From contig CM020514.1 in assembly GCA_009823395.1 (NCBI GenBank), positions 1,623,466 through 1,687,465 on the forward strand: 64,000 nucleotides of DNA, in the 5' to 3' direction. This stretch comes from Thamnaconus septentrionalis (lineage: Eukaryota; Chordata; Actinopteri; Tetraodontiformes; Monacanthidae). The notes beneath the pieces are model-generated. The model was not told the origin of the DNA, ran no database searches, and was given only the letters and a program-made list of their open reading frames with translations. Below are positions 1 to 11,259 of this stretch, piece after piece (the stretch's first letter is position 1; every line of letters begins with the position of its first letter). Both the position numbers and the translations under genes were made by a program.

Positions 1-38
1 GTCGGTAATGACGTGTACTTCCTCCTCCCCTCCTCTAG

Positions 39-155
39 ATGGCAGCCTACTTCGGACACTCTGTCGCTGCTTCGGACCTGAACGCTGACGGGTGAGTCCT
101 CACTGCTGCCCCCTGCTGGCTGCACCAGGAGGACATCACCACTCCACAGCCGCTG

Positions 156-199
<44 letters not shown>

Positions 200-285
200 A
201 GGCTGGTGGACCTGCTGGTTGGAGCGCCTCTCTTCATGGACCGAGGATCAAATGGGAAACTGAGGGAGGTGGGACAGGTGGGAAG

Positions 286-339
<54 letters not shown>

Positions 340-1309
340 CTTCTATAGCCTCCCGTAGCTTCAATGCCAAGCTAATAGAAGCTGCTAAGCTAACAGAACA
401 CACACGTACACAAAGTGAGTTTTAGCATAGCTTACGCCCTGTTTCTATAGCCTCTCTTAGCATTGACAGTAAGTCAGGCTGTGGAAACAGCTCGGTAGCT
501 GTTTCCACAGCCTCCCTTAGCTTCAATGCTAAGTTAACAGAAGGTGCCAAGCAAGACAGAGCACGCATACAGTGAGTTTTAGCATAGCTTGCTACCTGTT
601 CTATAGCCTCTCTCAGCATTAAAGATAATGGAGGCAGTGGAAATAACTGGCCAGCTGTCTCCATAGCCTCCCTTAGCGTTAAAGCAAAGCGTAGTTGCTA
701 GCAGCATCCATAGCCTCTATTAGCATTAGAGCTAAGGGAGGCTATGGAAACAGCTAGCCAGCCTCCCTTAGCTTTAATGCTAAGCTAGCAGAAGGTGCTA
801 AACTTTGTGTGTGTGTGTGTGTGTGCGCTCCAGGTGAGTGTGTACCTGGGCCGAGGCGGTTTCTCCTTCCAGCCTCCCCTGGTGCTGACTGGGTCGGACG
901 TCTACGCCAGGTACGGGTCGGCCATCGCTGCACTGGGAGACCTCAACATGGACGGCTACAATGGTGAGAGAGACACACACACACACACACACACACACTT
1001 ACCCCTGACCTCTGACCTCTGACCTCCTCCTCCGCAGACGTGGCCATCTCGGCACCGTACGGCGGCACCGAGCGTCACGGCCTGGTCTACATCCACAACG
1101 GGCGCCCCCAGGGGCCGGACTCGGCCCCCTCGCAGGTGAGCCTCAGAGCCTTTCAGCTCTTAGCGCCACCTGGAGTTCAGCCCTGACAGACGCCGCTGTG
1201 CTTCAGGTGCTGCAGGGACGCTGGGCCTCCAGCTACATGCCGGCCAGCTTCGGCTACTCCATGAGTGGGAACACCGACATCGACCAGAACGGATACCCAG
1301 GTACGCACG

Positions 1310-1357
<48 letters not shown>

Positions 1358-2954
1358 CACAGCAGGGCAGAAGTGCTGATGATGTGTCTCCTTCCAGATT
1401 TAATAGTGGGAGTGTTTGGAGCAGACAAAGCAGTTTTATACAGGTAATCACGCACAGGATGTGTGTGCGTGTGTGTGTGTGTGTGTGTGTTGTGTGTGTG
1501 TGAACACCTCCCTCTGAGCCTGTGTGTGTGTGTGTGTGTGTAATGAGTGAGACCTCCTGTGATATCAAAGAGCTGCTGTTCTCCTGCAGGCTTTATAGCA
1601 GCGGCAGCTCCAGCCCCCCCACCCCGGTTTGTCCAGCAGCAGGGGGCAGGATGCTAATGCTAGCAGCGCTAACGGTCTTTCCTCCCCCTCTCTACCTCTG
1701 TGTGTGTGTGTGTGTGTGTGTTAGAGCGCGCCCGGTCATCAGTGTGAACGCCACGCTGGACATCACGCCCCAGATCATCAACCCCCAGGAGAAGTCGTGC
1801 AAACTTCCTGAAAGCGGCACCGACGTTTCCTGGTGAGCTTCCTGTCAGTGAGCCTGGACCCAGGACCACTTCCTGTCTGTGAGCCTGAGTCCAGGACCAC
1901 TTCCTGTCTGTTCCACTTCCTGTCAGTGACCTGTGGTCCAGGACCACTTCCTGTCTGCTCCACTTCCTGTCTGTGAGCCCCAGGACCACTTCCTGTCTGC
2001 TCCACTTCCTGTCAGTGAGCCTGGGTCCAGGACCACTTCCTGTCTGCTCCACTTCCTGTCTGTGAGCCTGGGTCCTGGACCACTTCCTTCTGTGAGCCTG
2101 GACCCAGGACCACTTCCTGTCTGCTCCACTTCCTGTCAGTGAGCCTGGGTCCAGGACCACTTCCTTTCTGTGAGCCTGGACCCAGGTTCCTGTCTGTGAG
2201 CCTGAGTCCAGGACCACTTCCTGTCTGTTCCACTTCCTGTCAGTGACCTGTGGTCCAGGACCACTTCCTGTCTGCTCCACTTCCTGTCTGTGAGCCTAGT
2301 TCCAGGACCACTTCCTGTCTGTTCCACTTCCTGTCAGTGACCTGTGGTCCAGGACCACTTCCTGTCTGCTCCACTTCCTGTCTGTGAGCCTGGGTCCTGG
2401 ACCACTTCCTGTCTGTGAGCCTGGACCCAGGACCACTTCCTGTCTGCTCCACTTCCTGTCAGTGAGCCTGGGTCCAGGACCACTTCCTTTCTGTGAGCCT
2501 GGACCCAGGACCACTTCCTGTCTGTGAGCCTGAGTCCAGGACCACTTCCTGTCTGTTCCACTTCCTGTCAGTGACCTGTGGTCCAGGACCACTTCCTGTC
2601 TGCTCCACTTCCTGTCTGTGAGCCTGGGTCCTGGACCACTTCCTGTCTGTGAGCCTGGACCCAGGACCACTTCCTGTCTGCTCCACTTGCTGTCAGTGAG
2701 CCTGGACCCAGGACCACTTCCTGTCTGCTCCACTTCCTGTTAGTGAGCCTGGGTCCTGGACCACTTCCTGTCAGTGAGTCTGGGTCCAGGACCACTTCCT
2801 GTCTGTGAGCCTGGGTCCAGGACCACTTCCTGTCTGCTCCACTTCCTGTTATTGAGTCTGGGTCCTGGACCACTTCCTGTCAATGAGCCTGGGTCCTGGA
2901 CCACTTCCTGTCTGACTAATTTGCAACAGCACCAGCTAACTGCAGCTAATCTCT

Positions 2955-3052
<98 letters not shown>

Positions 3053-5444
3053 CACGCGCAGCTTCAAGGTCAAGTACTGTCTGAAGGCCAGTGGTCTCGG
3101 CGCTCCATCCTCCCTCAGTAAGTCCCGCCTCCCCGTGCCCCACTTGCTCCCTCCGTGGCATTTCGTGTGACCGTGGCTGCTGCCATGTGATTGGCCGGCA
3201 GGCTTCAGGGTGGAGGTGCTGCTGGACCGGCTGAAGCAGAAGGAGAGCACCAGGCGGGTCCTGTTCCTGCACAGCCAGAGCTCCCACTACTACAAGAACA
3301 TGACGGTGGCCAACGGTCGGGCGCCGGCCTGCGAGGAGCAGCACGTCTACCTGGGGGTCAGTGAGGAGGGGGAGGGGCCAGGGGCGGGGCGGGCCACTGA
3401 CGGGGATCCGACGTGGCGGCCACATTCATTTCAACGGAGTTGAGACCTGAGCTGTGTCTCAATTCAGAGTCTGCATCCTTCGAACGGAGCGTCCTCCGTC
3501 TGAAGGAAGCGTCCTCCCAAGGACCCGGCCGAGAAGGACCAACCCAAACCCGCCTCCCCGGTAACCACACGGGACGGTCTAGCCTTCGGCGTATTTCCTG
3601 GTCGCGTCACCGCCGTTCCCTCCTGCTGGCCAACCCCGGAAGTGACGTGTGGTTACCGGGGAGGCGGGGTTTGGGTTGGTCCTTCTCGGCCGGGTCCTTG
3701 GGAGGACGCTTCCTTCAGACGGAGGACGCTTCCTTCGAAGGATGCAGACCCTGAATTGAGACACAGGTTTTGGCTTCCTCATTGTGAGGCTCCCAGAGAG
3801 CAGGGAGCAAGATCTGCCGCTGTTCAGTTGTCATAGTCGAGCTGTGTTGCTGCCCCCTGCAGGACGACCGTGACTTCCGGGACAAGATCACTCCCATCTC
3901 GGTGGTGATGGTGTTCAGCCTGGACGTCCAGCGGGCCGCCGACTCCACCGGGCTGCAGCCCCTCATCGACCCCTCGGCCCCCTCCAACCTCACCAAGCAG
4001 GTGAGGTCTATCTGTCTATGTGTTAGTATATCTATGTGTATATCTATTTGTCTGTCTGTCTGTCCTGATGTTGTGAGGTCACGAGTCAGCTGACAGGCCA
4101 CATGTTCTTCTCTCAGGCCCACATCCTGCTAGACTGTGGCGAGGACAACGTCTGTAGACCAGACCTGAGGCTGGCGGTCAAGAGGTCAACACCCACTTCT
4201 TTTTTTTTTTTTTTCCACTTCCTGTTGTAGTTGTTCAGCCTCCCAAAGGCAGGGGCTGTGTCTCAATTCAGGCTCTGCATCCTTCGAAGGCTGCATTTGA
4301 AAGGAAGTTGCGTCACAGCACTGCGCGAAGGCTCGTCCCAATTCACTAGAATTCGAAGGACGCTCCAAACCCGCCCTTCAAGTGCGTCCTCCTTTTAGCC
4401 AATTCCAAGGCTGCACCGCTACTATCCCTCGCGTCCGTCTGTATCCCAGGACGCTTTGCGTGCTGCTGCAAAGCATCCTGGGATCCTGGGAAGTCAGCTG
4501 AAATTAGCGCCATCTACTGGCAAAGACACTTCGTATAAATTTAAGTATTGAAATTTCACATAAAATACTCAGTTTTTAATGTAGGGTTTTTACTCACTTG
4601 AACATCCAACGCCATCTTTGGATGGCGAACCAGTGGTTAGCTTGATGCTATGAAAACGTCACTTCCGGGGTTGGCCAGCAGGAGGCAACGGCAGTGACGC
4701 TACCAGGAAATACGCCGAATGCTAGACCGTCACCGCCGTAGGATAGTAGCGGTGTATCCTTGGAATCGGCTAAAACTAGTGCGCATTCCGAGTACGCATT
4801 TGGAGCGTCCTTCGGATTTTCGGGAATTGGGACGAGCCTTCGCGCAGTGCTGTGACGCAACCTCCTTTCAAATGCAGGCTCGGAAGGATGCAGAGCCTGA
4901 AGTGAGACACAGCCCCTGCCTTCTGTTTGCTTCGCATCTTCTGTCAGCTGTACACCTTCTATTAGCTTAGCGTTAAGGCTGAGGCTACGGAAGCAGTCAA
5001 AAGGATCAGGTCTTGAAAAAGACTCTGCCTCCTGTTAGCTTAGCACTTTTTATTAGCTTAGTACCTCCTGTTAGCTTAGCACCTTCAATTAGCTCTACAC
5101 TTTCTGTTAGCTGAGCACCTTCTGCTGAGGTCCGGGTGTTTCCACCGCCTCCCTTAGCTTTGATGCTAAGAAAGGCAAGAAAGGCTATGGACGCGGCTAG
5201 CAGCGATGCTAAAACTCACTGTGTGTGTGTGTGTTTCTTTGACAGCGACCGCCAGCAGATCTTCATGGGCGATGACAATGCCCTGACCCTAGAGGTCAGC
5301 GCTGAGAACCGGGGGGAGGGAGCCTACGAGGCCGACCTGCACGTCTACCTGCCGCCTCAGGCCGACTTCACCGAAGTGGTCCGCAGCCAGGTGGGCGGGA
5401 CCTCCCCCTCGGTGACATCAGCTGCGGGCGCGGCCACCTCACTG

Positions 5445-5491
<47 letters not shown>

Positions 5492-6310
5492 CAGACCCTC
5501 AGCCGGCTCTCATGCGCCTACAAGAAGGAGAACCAGACCAAGATGGTGGTGTGCGACCTGGGCAACCCCATGAAGGGTGGGGCCAAGGTAGGTCACATGA
5601 CCAGGCTGTGGGGGGCGGAGTCTGAGGGGACACAGTCCAGAGTGGATCCCAATGTCGTCTGACCACTTTCTGGGCTGCCCCGCCCCCTCTTCTCTCCTGA
5701 TTGGCTGTTGCCACGCCCCTCCCCTCCTGCCTGCCCTCTGATTGGCCAGGTGCTGGCGGAGCTGCGCTTCAGCGTGCACCAGCTGTCGGAGGACGACACG
5801 TCGGTCAAGTTTGACCTGCAGATCGTCAGGTAGGAGAAGCCGCAGCTCCCCCCCTCCCCCACCGCAGCCCCACCTGCTGGCGGCTGGTGGAACTGCGGGC
5901 CGCCACTCTGACCGCCTGCTTCCCTTTCAGCTCCAACCAGTTTAACAACACCAGTCCCCGAGTGTCCAGCAGCACCGACCTGGCAGTGCTGGCCAGAGTG
6001 GCCATCAGAGGGTGACGCACGCACACACACACAGACACACACACACACAATCACACACACAATCACACACACACTCACACTCACTATCACTGAACCCCCA
6101 CCCCCACTCGATGGTGTGTGCAGGTCTTCCTCTCCCAGTCAGGTGCTGCTGCCCATCGCCAACTGGAAGCCGAGGGTGCCCCCGGTGGTGGGAGACGATA
6201 TTGGCCCTCAGATCGTTCACGTGTACGAGGTAGGAACCACAGTGCCGCAGCCGGCGGGGGAGGGGGTGAGGGGTCACGGTTGTCAGAGAGCCAATCGGAG
6301 GTGACTGTGG

Positions 6311-6391
<81 letters not shown>

Positions 6392-6604
6392 GCCCCCTCT
6401 CTCCTAGCTGCTGAACAACGGACCCAGCACCATCAGCAAAGCATCCCTGGAGGTGGACTGGCCCCATCAGTTCTCCAACGGCTCCCTGCTCTACATCACC
6501 AGCTTCGACACCGAAGGGCCCATCAACTGCACCAGCGACACCCTCATCAACCCCCTCAACGTGTCGGTGAGGGAGAGAGACACTCACTCACAAAAAAGAG
6601 AGAG

Positions 6605-6635
<31 letters not shown>

Positions 6636-6926
6636 TTTAGTATAGCTGCTAGCTGCTTCCATAGCATCAAAGCTAAGGGAGGAATGCTAATCTAATAAAT
6701 GCTGTTAAGCTAACAGAAGGTGCTAGGCTAACAGGAGGTTCTTAGCTAATGTAAGGTGCTCGGCTATCAGAAGGTGCTAAGCTAATAGGAGGGACCAAGC
6801 TAACAGAAGGTGCTCGGCTAATAAAAGGGGTTAAGCTAATAGAAATTGCTAAGCTAACAGAGGATGCTAGGCTAATAGCAGGTGCTAGCCTAATAAAATG
6901 GGCTAAGCTAATAGAAGGTTCTAAGC

Positions 6927-7023
<97 letters not shown>

Positions 7024-7165
7024 TCAGAACCCCCTGTCCTCAGCCAAGAACACCAGCGGGCCTCCACCCAGGGACCGGGAGACAGAGGGGCGGAGCCAGA
7101 ACAACGGCGCCCGCAAGAGGAGAGAAGTGGAGGCGCGGGACACACTGGGAGACATGCAGACCCTG

Positions 7166-7198
<33 letters not shown>

Positions 7199-7811
7199 GG
7201 AGTCGGAGCGGATGCAGTTCCTCTTGTCACAACTGAGGGACCGGGGAGTCAACTGTGTGTGTGCGTTTGTATGTGTGTGGTGCAGGACTGTAGCTCCGCC
7301 CACTGCCTGCGTCTCAGGTGTCAGGTGGGCCGCCTGGAGCAGAGGGGGAACGCCATCCTCTTCATCTACTCCCGGCTGGATGTCAACAACTTCCTGCGGG
7401 TGGGGACACACACACACACACACACATACACACCCGTGCGCACACGTGCGCACACACACACACACACACTCATTGACAAAGACGGTGTACTTGTGTTCCT
7501 CAGACGGAGAACCAGAACCGGTCCTATCTGGTTCGCTCCACTGCCTCCTTCAGCGTCATTGAGATGCCCTACAAGAACCTGGAGGCGGAGCTACCGGCCA
7601 ACAGCACCACGGTGAGACGCACACACACACACACACACACAGTGAGTGCTAGCCTTGCTAGCTGTTTCCATTAAACCTAAGCGAGGCTGTCTTTCCAGCT
7701 GTTTCCATCGCCTCCTTTAGTATTAATGCTAAGCTAATCGAAGGAGCTAAGCGAACAAAAGGTGTTTGAGACCGGACCCTCTGACAGGAAGTGCGCCTGT
7801 CTAGAACAACA

Positions 7812-7867
<56 letters not shown>

Positions 7868-8061
7868 GTGAGTTTTAGCCTAGTTTGCCAACTCTTTCCA
7901 CAGCCTCGCTTAGCATTAGCGCTAAGCGAGGCTGTGGAAACAGCTGGCTATGGTTTCTATAGCCACACTTAGCTTTAATGTTAAGCAAATAGAAGGCGCT
8001 AAGTTAACAGAAGGTGTTTGAGACCGGACCCTCTGACAGGAAGTGCGTCTGTCTAGAACAA

Positions 8062-8122
<61 letters not shown>

Positions 8123-9556
8123 TCACTCACTCACTCCCTCACACCATAGTGTGACACCAAAATAAAAATACCCCGACAAGATATTAATTAAAAAAAGTAA
8201 AAGTTTGACATCATTAAAAAGAATGAGACGCACTCACTCAGCTGCTTTCTTAGCATCAAAGCCACCAGAAGGCAGAGTCTGTATGTGCATGCTGTGACCA
8301 GGTGTGTGTGTGTGTGTGTGCGTGCTTGTGTGCGCAGGTGGGCCTGTCCGTGGTGTGGGTGGCCGAGCCCCCGCCCCCGGTGCCTGGATGGGTTGTGGCC
8401 CTCGCCATCCTAGCTGGCCTGCTGCTGCTGGCGCTGCTCATCTTCGTCATGTATAAGGTGAGCATCAGCAGGCGCCGCCTCAATCAATCACTCTCACACA
8501 ACACGGCAGCCCCGTTCATTTCAGCGGACTTGCTGAGCTTGCTAGCTGGCCACTCTGACCAGCATGACCTTCAAGCAGGTAGCAGTAGGGTCCCCTTCCA
8601 TCATGCCTCTGCAAGTAATGTGATGCATCACGAAAACATCACCAAACTGTTTTCCAGATGGTTTTCTGGCCTTTAAAAGTTTTTTGGGGGAAGATTAAGT
8701 ACAAGAATTTAAACATCTACAATAGAAAGATTTATTATGAACCGTGTTTCAGGTCAAAGGTCGTCCTGTCACCGTTTGTATTTGAATTACAGTCGATGGG
8801 AATAATGCGTTTTTGGGGGGTCAAATTGGGTTTTTTAGCTGCAGTACCTCTAGTGGCCACTAGGGGGAATTGCTTTTTTTGGTCGTAAGGTTTTTTGTTT
8901 TTGTTTTTAGCTGCAGTACCTCGAATGGCCACTGGGGTAAACGCTTTTTTTTATGGTTGAATGGGGTTTTATCTGCAGTACCTCTAGTGGACACTGGGGG
9001 GAAATTTTTTTTTTTTTTTAGCTGCAGTACCTCTAGTGGCCACTCGGGGGGAATGCTTTTTTTTGGTAGTAAGGTTTTTTTTTAGCTGCAGTACCTCTGG
9101 TGGCCACTGGGGTAAATGCTTTTTTTTATGGTTGAATGGGGTTTTTATCTGCAGTACCTCTAGTGGCCACTGGGGGAAAATTATTATTTTTTTAGCTGCA
9201 GTACCTCTAGTGGCCACTCGGGGGGGAAATGCTTTTTTTTGGTAGTAAGGTTTTTTTTTAAGCTGCAGTACCTCTGGTGGCCACTGGGGGAAATGCTTTT
9301 CGGATCAAATTAGATTTATAGCTGCTGTACCTCGAATGGCCACTGGGGGGAAAAGGCTTTTTTGGGTTGTGTGGGGTTTGACTGAGCTGCCTTATTTGTA
9401 AGCCTGGTGTCCAGTTATAAAACACTCCTAAGTCCACCCTCCTCTTTTTCTTCTTCTTGTCAGCTGGGCTTCTTCAAGAGAGTGCGCCCCCCGCAGGAGG
9501 ACAGCACCGAGAAGGAACAGCTGCAGCCTGAGGAGAACGGCAACGCTGACGCCTAG
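39..9556 (+). CDS. itgav: Integrin alpha-V, 3' portion (22 exons, 5' exons outside window)
   Basis: Alpha subunit of RGD-binding, latent-TGF-beta-activating integrins at the plasma membrane. Exons by splice consensus and frame: 39-91, 202-277, 834-963, 1038-1135, 1207-1300, 1398-1443, 1725-1832, 3062-3117, 3202-3356, 3863-4000, 4117-4184, 5246-5390, 5495-5587, 5750-5829, 5931-6011, 6124-6229, 6408-6566, 7028-7165, 7286-7399, 7504-7611, 8338-8457, 9464-9556. They total 2259 nt, 752 codons plus TAG, with no phase break. The first exons hold FG-GAP blades with Ca2+ loops (DLNADG, DLNMDG, DIDQNG). Then come the thigh/calf domains, a dibasic furin-type site (ARKRRE, exon at 7028), one TM helix (exon at 8338) and a tail with [10 protein letters not shown]. 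The tail and the [13 protein letters not shown] and CDLGNPMK stretches fit alpha-V rather than alpha-5, alpha-8 or alpha-IIb. The gene enters from the left edge. Known of the family: alpha-V pairs with beta-1, 3, 5, 6 or 8. No frameshift or stop was seen. Confidence 0.93.
160..335. repeat. (GT)n before and (CA)n after one itgav exon
   Basis: A GT tract of about 38 bp runs into the acceptor at 201, and a CA tract of about 50 bp (286-335) follows the donor at 278. Similar tracts lie at about 805-825 (GT), 974-998 (CA), 1310-1354 (CA), 1464-1500 (GT), 1700-1720 (GT), 5446-5490 (GT), 6020-6050 (CA), 6605-6632 (CA), 7168-7197 (CA), 7404-7466 (CA) and 7619-7641 (CA). Most sit hard against splice sites. 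Confidence 0.95.
345..800. repeat. GCTAAGC/TTAGC-type degenerate minisatellite, itgav intron
   Basis: A degenerate array with a core like GAAGGTGCTAAGCTAACAG, alternating with its near-complement (CCTCCCTTAGC) and separated by 'tagc' words. It fills the intron between the 202-277 and 834-963 exons. Related arrays recur in later itgav introns. Confidence 0.75.
1840..2920. repeat. About 1.1-kb minisatellite rich in CACTTCCTG, itgav intron
   Basis: Tandem units of roughly 19 and 31 bp. The main unit reads like CCAGGACCACTTCCTGTCTG plus TGAGCCTGGGT, interleaved with CTCCACTTCCTGTCAGTGA. Dozens of units fill the intron between the exons ending at 1832 and starting at 3062. Open frames on the minus strand (GSGPG-type repeats) are by-products of the repeat. 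Each unit carries the ETS core in reverse (CAGGAAGT). Confidence 0.95.
2960..3050. repeat. (GT)n microsatellite, about 90 bp, adjoining an itgav acceptor
   Basis: Uninterrupted TG dinucleotides end about 11 bp before the acceptor AG at 3060-3061, so the repeat itself replaces the pyrimidine tract. Confidence 0.97.
3452..3766. mobile_element. Fold-back MITE with about 130-bp inverted arms
   Basis: The element starts CTGTGTCTCAATTCAG and ends with its exact complement CTGAATTGAGACACAG. Beyond the ends the arms stay largely complementary (GCATCCTTCGAA, AAGGACCCGGCCGAGAAGG and partners) for about 130 bp each. It lies in the itgav intron between exons ending at 3356 and starting at 3863. I could not define a target-site duplication or a superfamily. 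Confidence 0.8.
4256..4912. mobile_element. Second fold-back MITE of the same family
   Basis: It starts CTGTGTCTCAATTCAGG and ends with the near-complement (CTGAAGTGAGACACAG). Arms of about 120 bp share CTCTGCATCCTTCG, GCGTCACAGCACTGCGCGAAGG and their complements. The centre (about 4380-4780) is unique and AT-rich. It lies in the next itgav intron (4185-5245). Confidence 0.8.
4955..5215. repeat. TTAGCTTAGC-type minisatellite, itgav intron
   Basis: Degenerate units like CTTCTGTTAGCTTAGCAC, the complement-orientation form of the array at 345-800. Confidence 0.7.
6311..6388. repeat. (GT)n microsatellite before the acceptor at 6407
   Basis: About 78 bp of TG repeat, followed by GGGGCCCCCTCTCTCCTAG and then the exon at 6408. 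Confidence 0.97.
6635..6925. repeat. GAAGGTGCTAAGCTAATAG-type minisatellite, itgav intron
   Basis: About a dozen units of 22-25 bp with the core GTGCTAAGCTAATAGAAG, between the CA tract at 6605 and the GT tract at 6930 of one intron. Confidence 0.85.
6930..7021. repeat. (GT)n microsatellite, about 92 bp, adjoining an itgav acceptor
   Basis: The TG run ends 6 bp before the acceptor at 7027. The same intron begins with a CA tract, so the intron ends are complementary. Confidence 0.97.
7645..8118. repeat. Duplicated minisatellite plus (CA)n block in the itgav pre-TM intron
   Basis: Two copies of a module made of TTAGC/GCTAAGC units, a conserved segment (GTGTTTGAGACCGGACCCTC, then ACAGGAAGTGCG) and a long CA run (about 7806-7864 and 8063-8118). 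The whole module appears tandemly duplicated. Confidence 0.8.
8836..9350. repeat. Tandem array of GCAGTACCTCTAGTGGCCAC units in the last itgav intron
   Basis: About nine units of roughly 45-75 bp. Each has a constant core (AGCTGCAGTACCTCTAGTGG, then CCACTGGGGG) and a variable T-rich tail. The array ends about 115 bp before the terminal coding exon. Confidence 0.9.
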
Positions 9557-10382
9557 AGCGGAGCGGAGCGGTGGGGGTGGGGGGATCGCAGCTCCGACAG
9601 ACACTTCCTGTTTAAAGAGAGCTGCAGGCTGTTATGACTTAACTTAGCTTAGCTTAGCTCAGTGTAGCGTAGCTTCAGGCAGGTAACGGTTTATCACCAT
9701 TTCCTGCTTTTCAGTTGGTGTTCCGACAAAACAAAACTGCAACTTTAAGACCAAAAGCTCCAGATCAAGATCAGATGTTTGATGTCATAGTGTGATGACG
9801 ATGATGTCACAATGTGATGACGATGATGTCACCGTGTGATGACGATAATTTCAGGGGATTGTTGTTCAATTTGCACTTTTCCACCTTTTATTGTGAAAGG
9901 GCCCTGGGCGACTTCAAAGCATCATTTGGTCAGAAACTCCCTGGAGAGCACGCTAGCTAAGCTAAGCTATTAGATCCGATCCCGTCATTGTTTAAAGATG
10001 AGATGAAACAAATGATTGTGAGTATTTAAATCCTACCAGACAGTGACCCTGTCGGCAGCAGGAGGCAGCAGCTGATTGGCTGCCTCCCTCAGTGACATAT
10101 TAACCCTCATTAGTTGTGTCATCACTTCCTGTGTGCGTCTGCGGGGAAGCTGCTCTCTTCCTGTCGTTTCTTTTTTTTTTTCCTCCACTTTTTCGTCCTG
10201 ATGGTTTCAACGAAGCCCCCACCAATTCTACTTGTCCAATCACTGATCATTTCAAGAATAACAGAGGGGCCGGGGCTCAAGGTGTTCCTGCCTTCTGCTC
10301 AGTCACATGACTGTTTTTTGTTTCTTTTTTCATTTTATTATTTGTCTTCCTGAACTTCCTGCCAGCTAGCTGGTTGCTACCC

Positions 10383-10426
<44 letters not shown>

Positions 10427-11139
10427 TGAGAGTGTTTAGAGTGTAAATATAAAGAAAAACACCTGACAAAATTTCTACAGTATTTTAAATTCACCCATAT
10501 TGGGTTTTACTTCATGAGCTGGTGACTTTTAACGTGTTTCTTAATCCAACAGTGACGTCAGTAGCTGAACTGACCACTAGGGGTCATTAGCGTCCCACTG
10601 GTGGGTGATCAGTCACAGTCATGTGACCTGTGCTGTGGATTCTGGTGTGGGTTTTCAAGGGTGACTCGGCAGAAGTGTTTTTGGTTTTTTTTATACCTAT
10701 ATATCTAAAATTCTGAGTGGCTCCTGCTCAGCTTTCTCTGATTGGCCGAACATTTATGACGACGCCTGCCAGCCAACGGCTACGTGACGTAAGCAAGGAA
10801 ATTAGCTCATCTGGTTAGCAGCTCCATAAGTCGTTTTGTTTTATCACTTAACTAAGCTAATTCCGGGCTAGCCTTAGCGTAGCATAGCATTAGCGTGAAA
10901 GTTCACTTGGGTGTATCAAAAAGTCAGGCCGCTAACTTTGATGCTAGCCAAGCTAATCCGCTTCCATTCTTGAGACTTCAACTTCTAGTAGTTTAATTTA
11001 GAATTGTTTTGTTTTTTTAAACTCTGCTCTTCAGCTATTTTTTGTTGCAATCACGTCTCAATCCTGATTGGTCCAGAGACCTTTCACATCGCCGCAGGGT
11101 GCTGTCATGCTCTTTCACACACACAAAAATAATTATAAT
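9557..11139 (+). other. itgav 3' UTR and downstream flank
   Basis: No coding sequence is recognised. It holds TTAGC-type words (9635-9680), three tandem copies of GATGACGATGATGTCA-like units (9785-9850), a short GT/GA tract (10385-10425) and AT-rich DNA. The UTR probably ends at the poly(A) signal at 11140 or at an earlier unrecognised site. Confidence 0.5.
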
Positions 11140-11145
11140 AATAAA
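11140..11145 (+). terminator. Candidate poly(A) signal AATAAA downstream of itgav
   Basis: AATAAA lies in an A-rich stretch about 1.6 kb after the itgav stop. No better signal was seen closer, but a variant hexamer nearer the stop cannot be excluded. Confidence 0.35.
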
Positions 11146-11259
11146 AAAAGGCAACAGCGCCACCTTTGATCCTGAGAGTCCTGTTGTTTTTTTTTCTGCC
11201 AACATCAACACACTCACACACACACAAGCAGCAAACACTTCCTGTCTCTGATGACGTCA

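Noticed and set aside
92..358. Open frames across (GT)n and (CA)n tracts giving Cys-Val and Thr-His repeats, here and at many other places
   Set aside because: Dinucleotide repeats are open in several frames on both strands. They have no start context, domain or conservation and overlap real splice sites.
1590..1725. Possible extra itgav exon after CTCCTGCAG at 1581-1589
   Set aside because: The acceptor is good, but no in-frame donor is available before simple repeats, and the phase already closes exactly between exons 1398-1443 and 1725-1832.
1669..2873. Minus-strand open frames encoding TGSGPG/DRKWS repeats
   Set aside because: Pure product of the 1.1-kb minisatellite in an itgav intron, with many overlapping alternative starts and no non-repeat sequence.
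8836..9350. CRISPR-like array
   Set aside because: Units vary in length, the spacers are T-rich drifted copies rather than unique sequences, there are no cas genes, and the genome is that of a vertebrate.
11252..11259. TGACGTCA as a CRE of a nearby promoter
   Set aside because: A single perfect palindrome at the boundary of a dead retroelement with no promoter or gene start nearby. Chance is sufficient.
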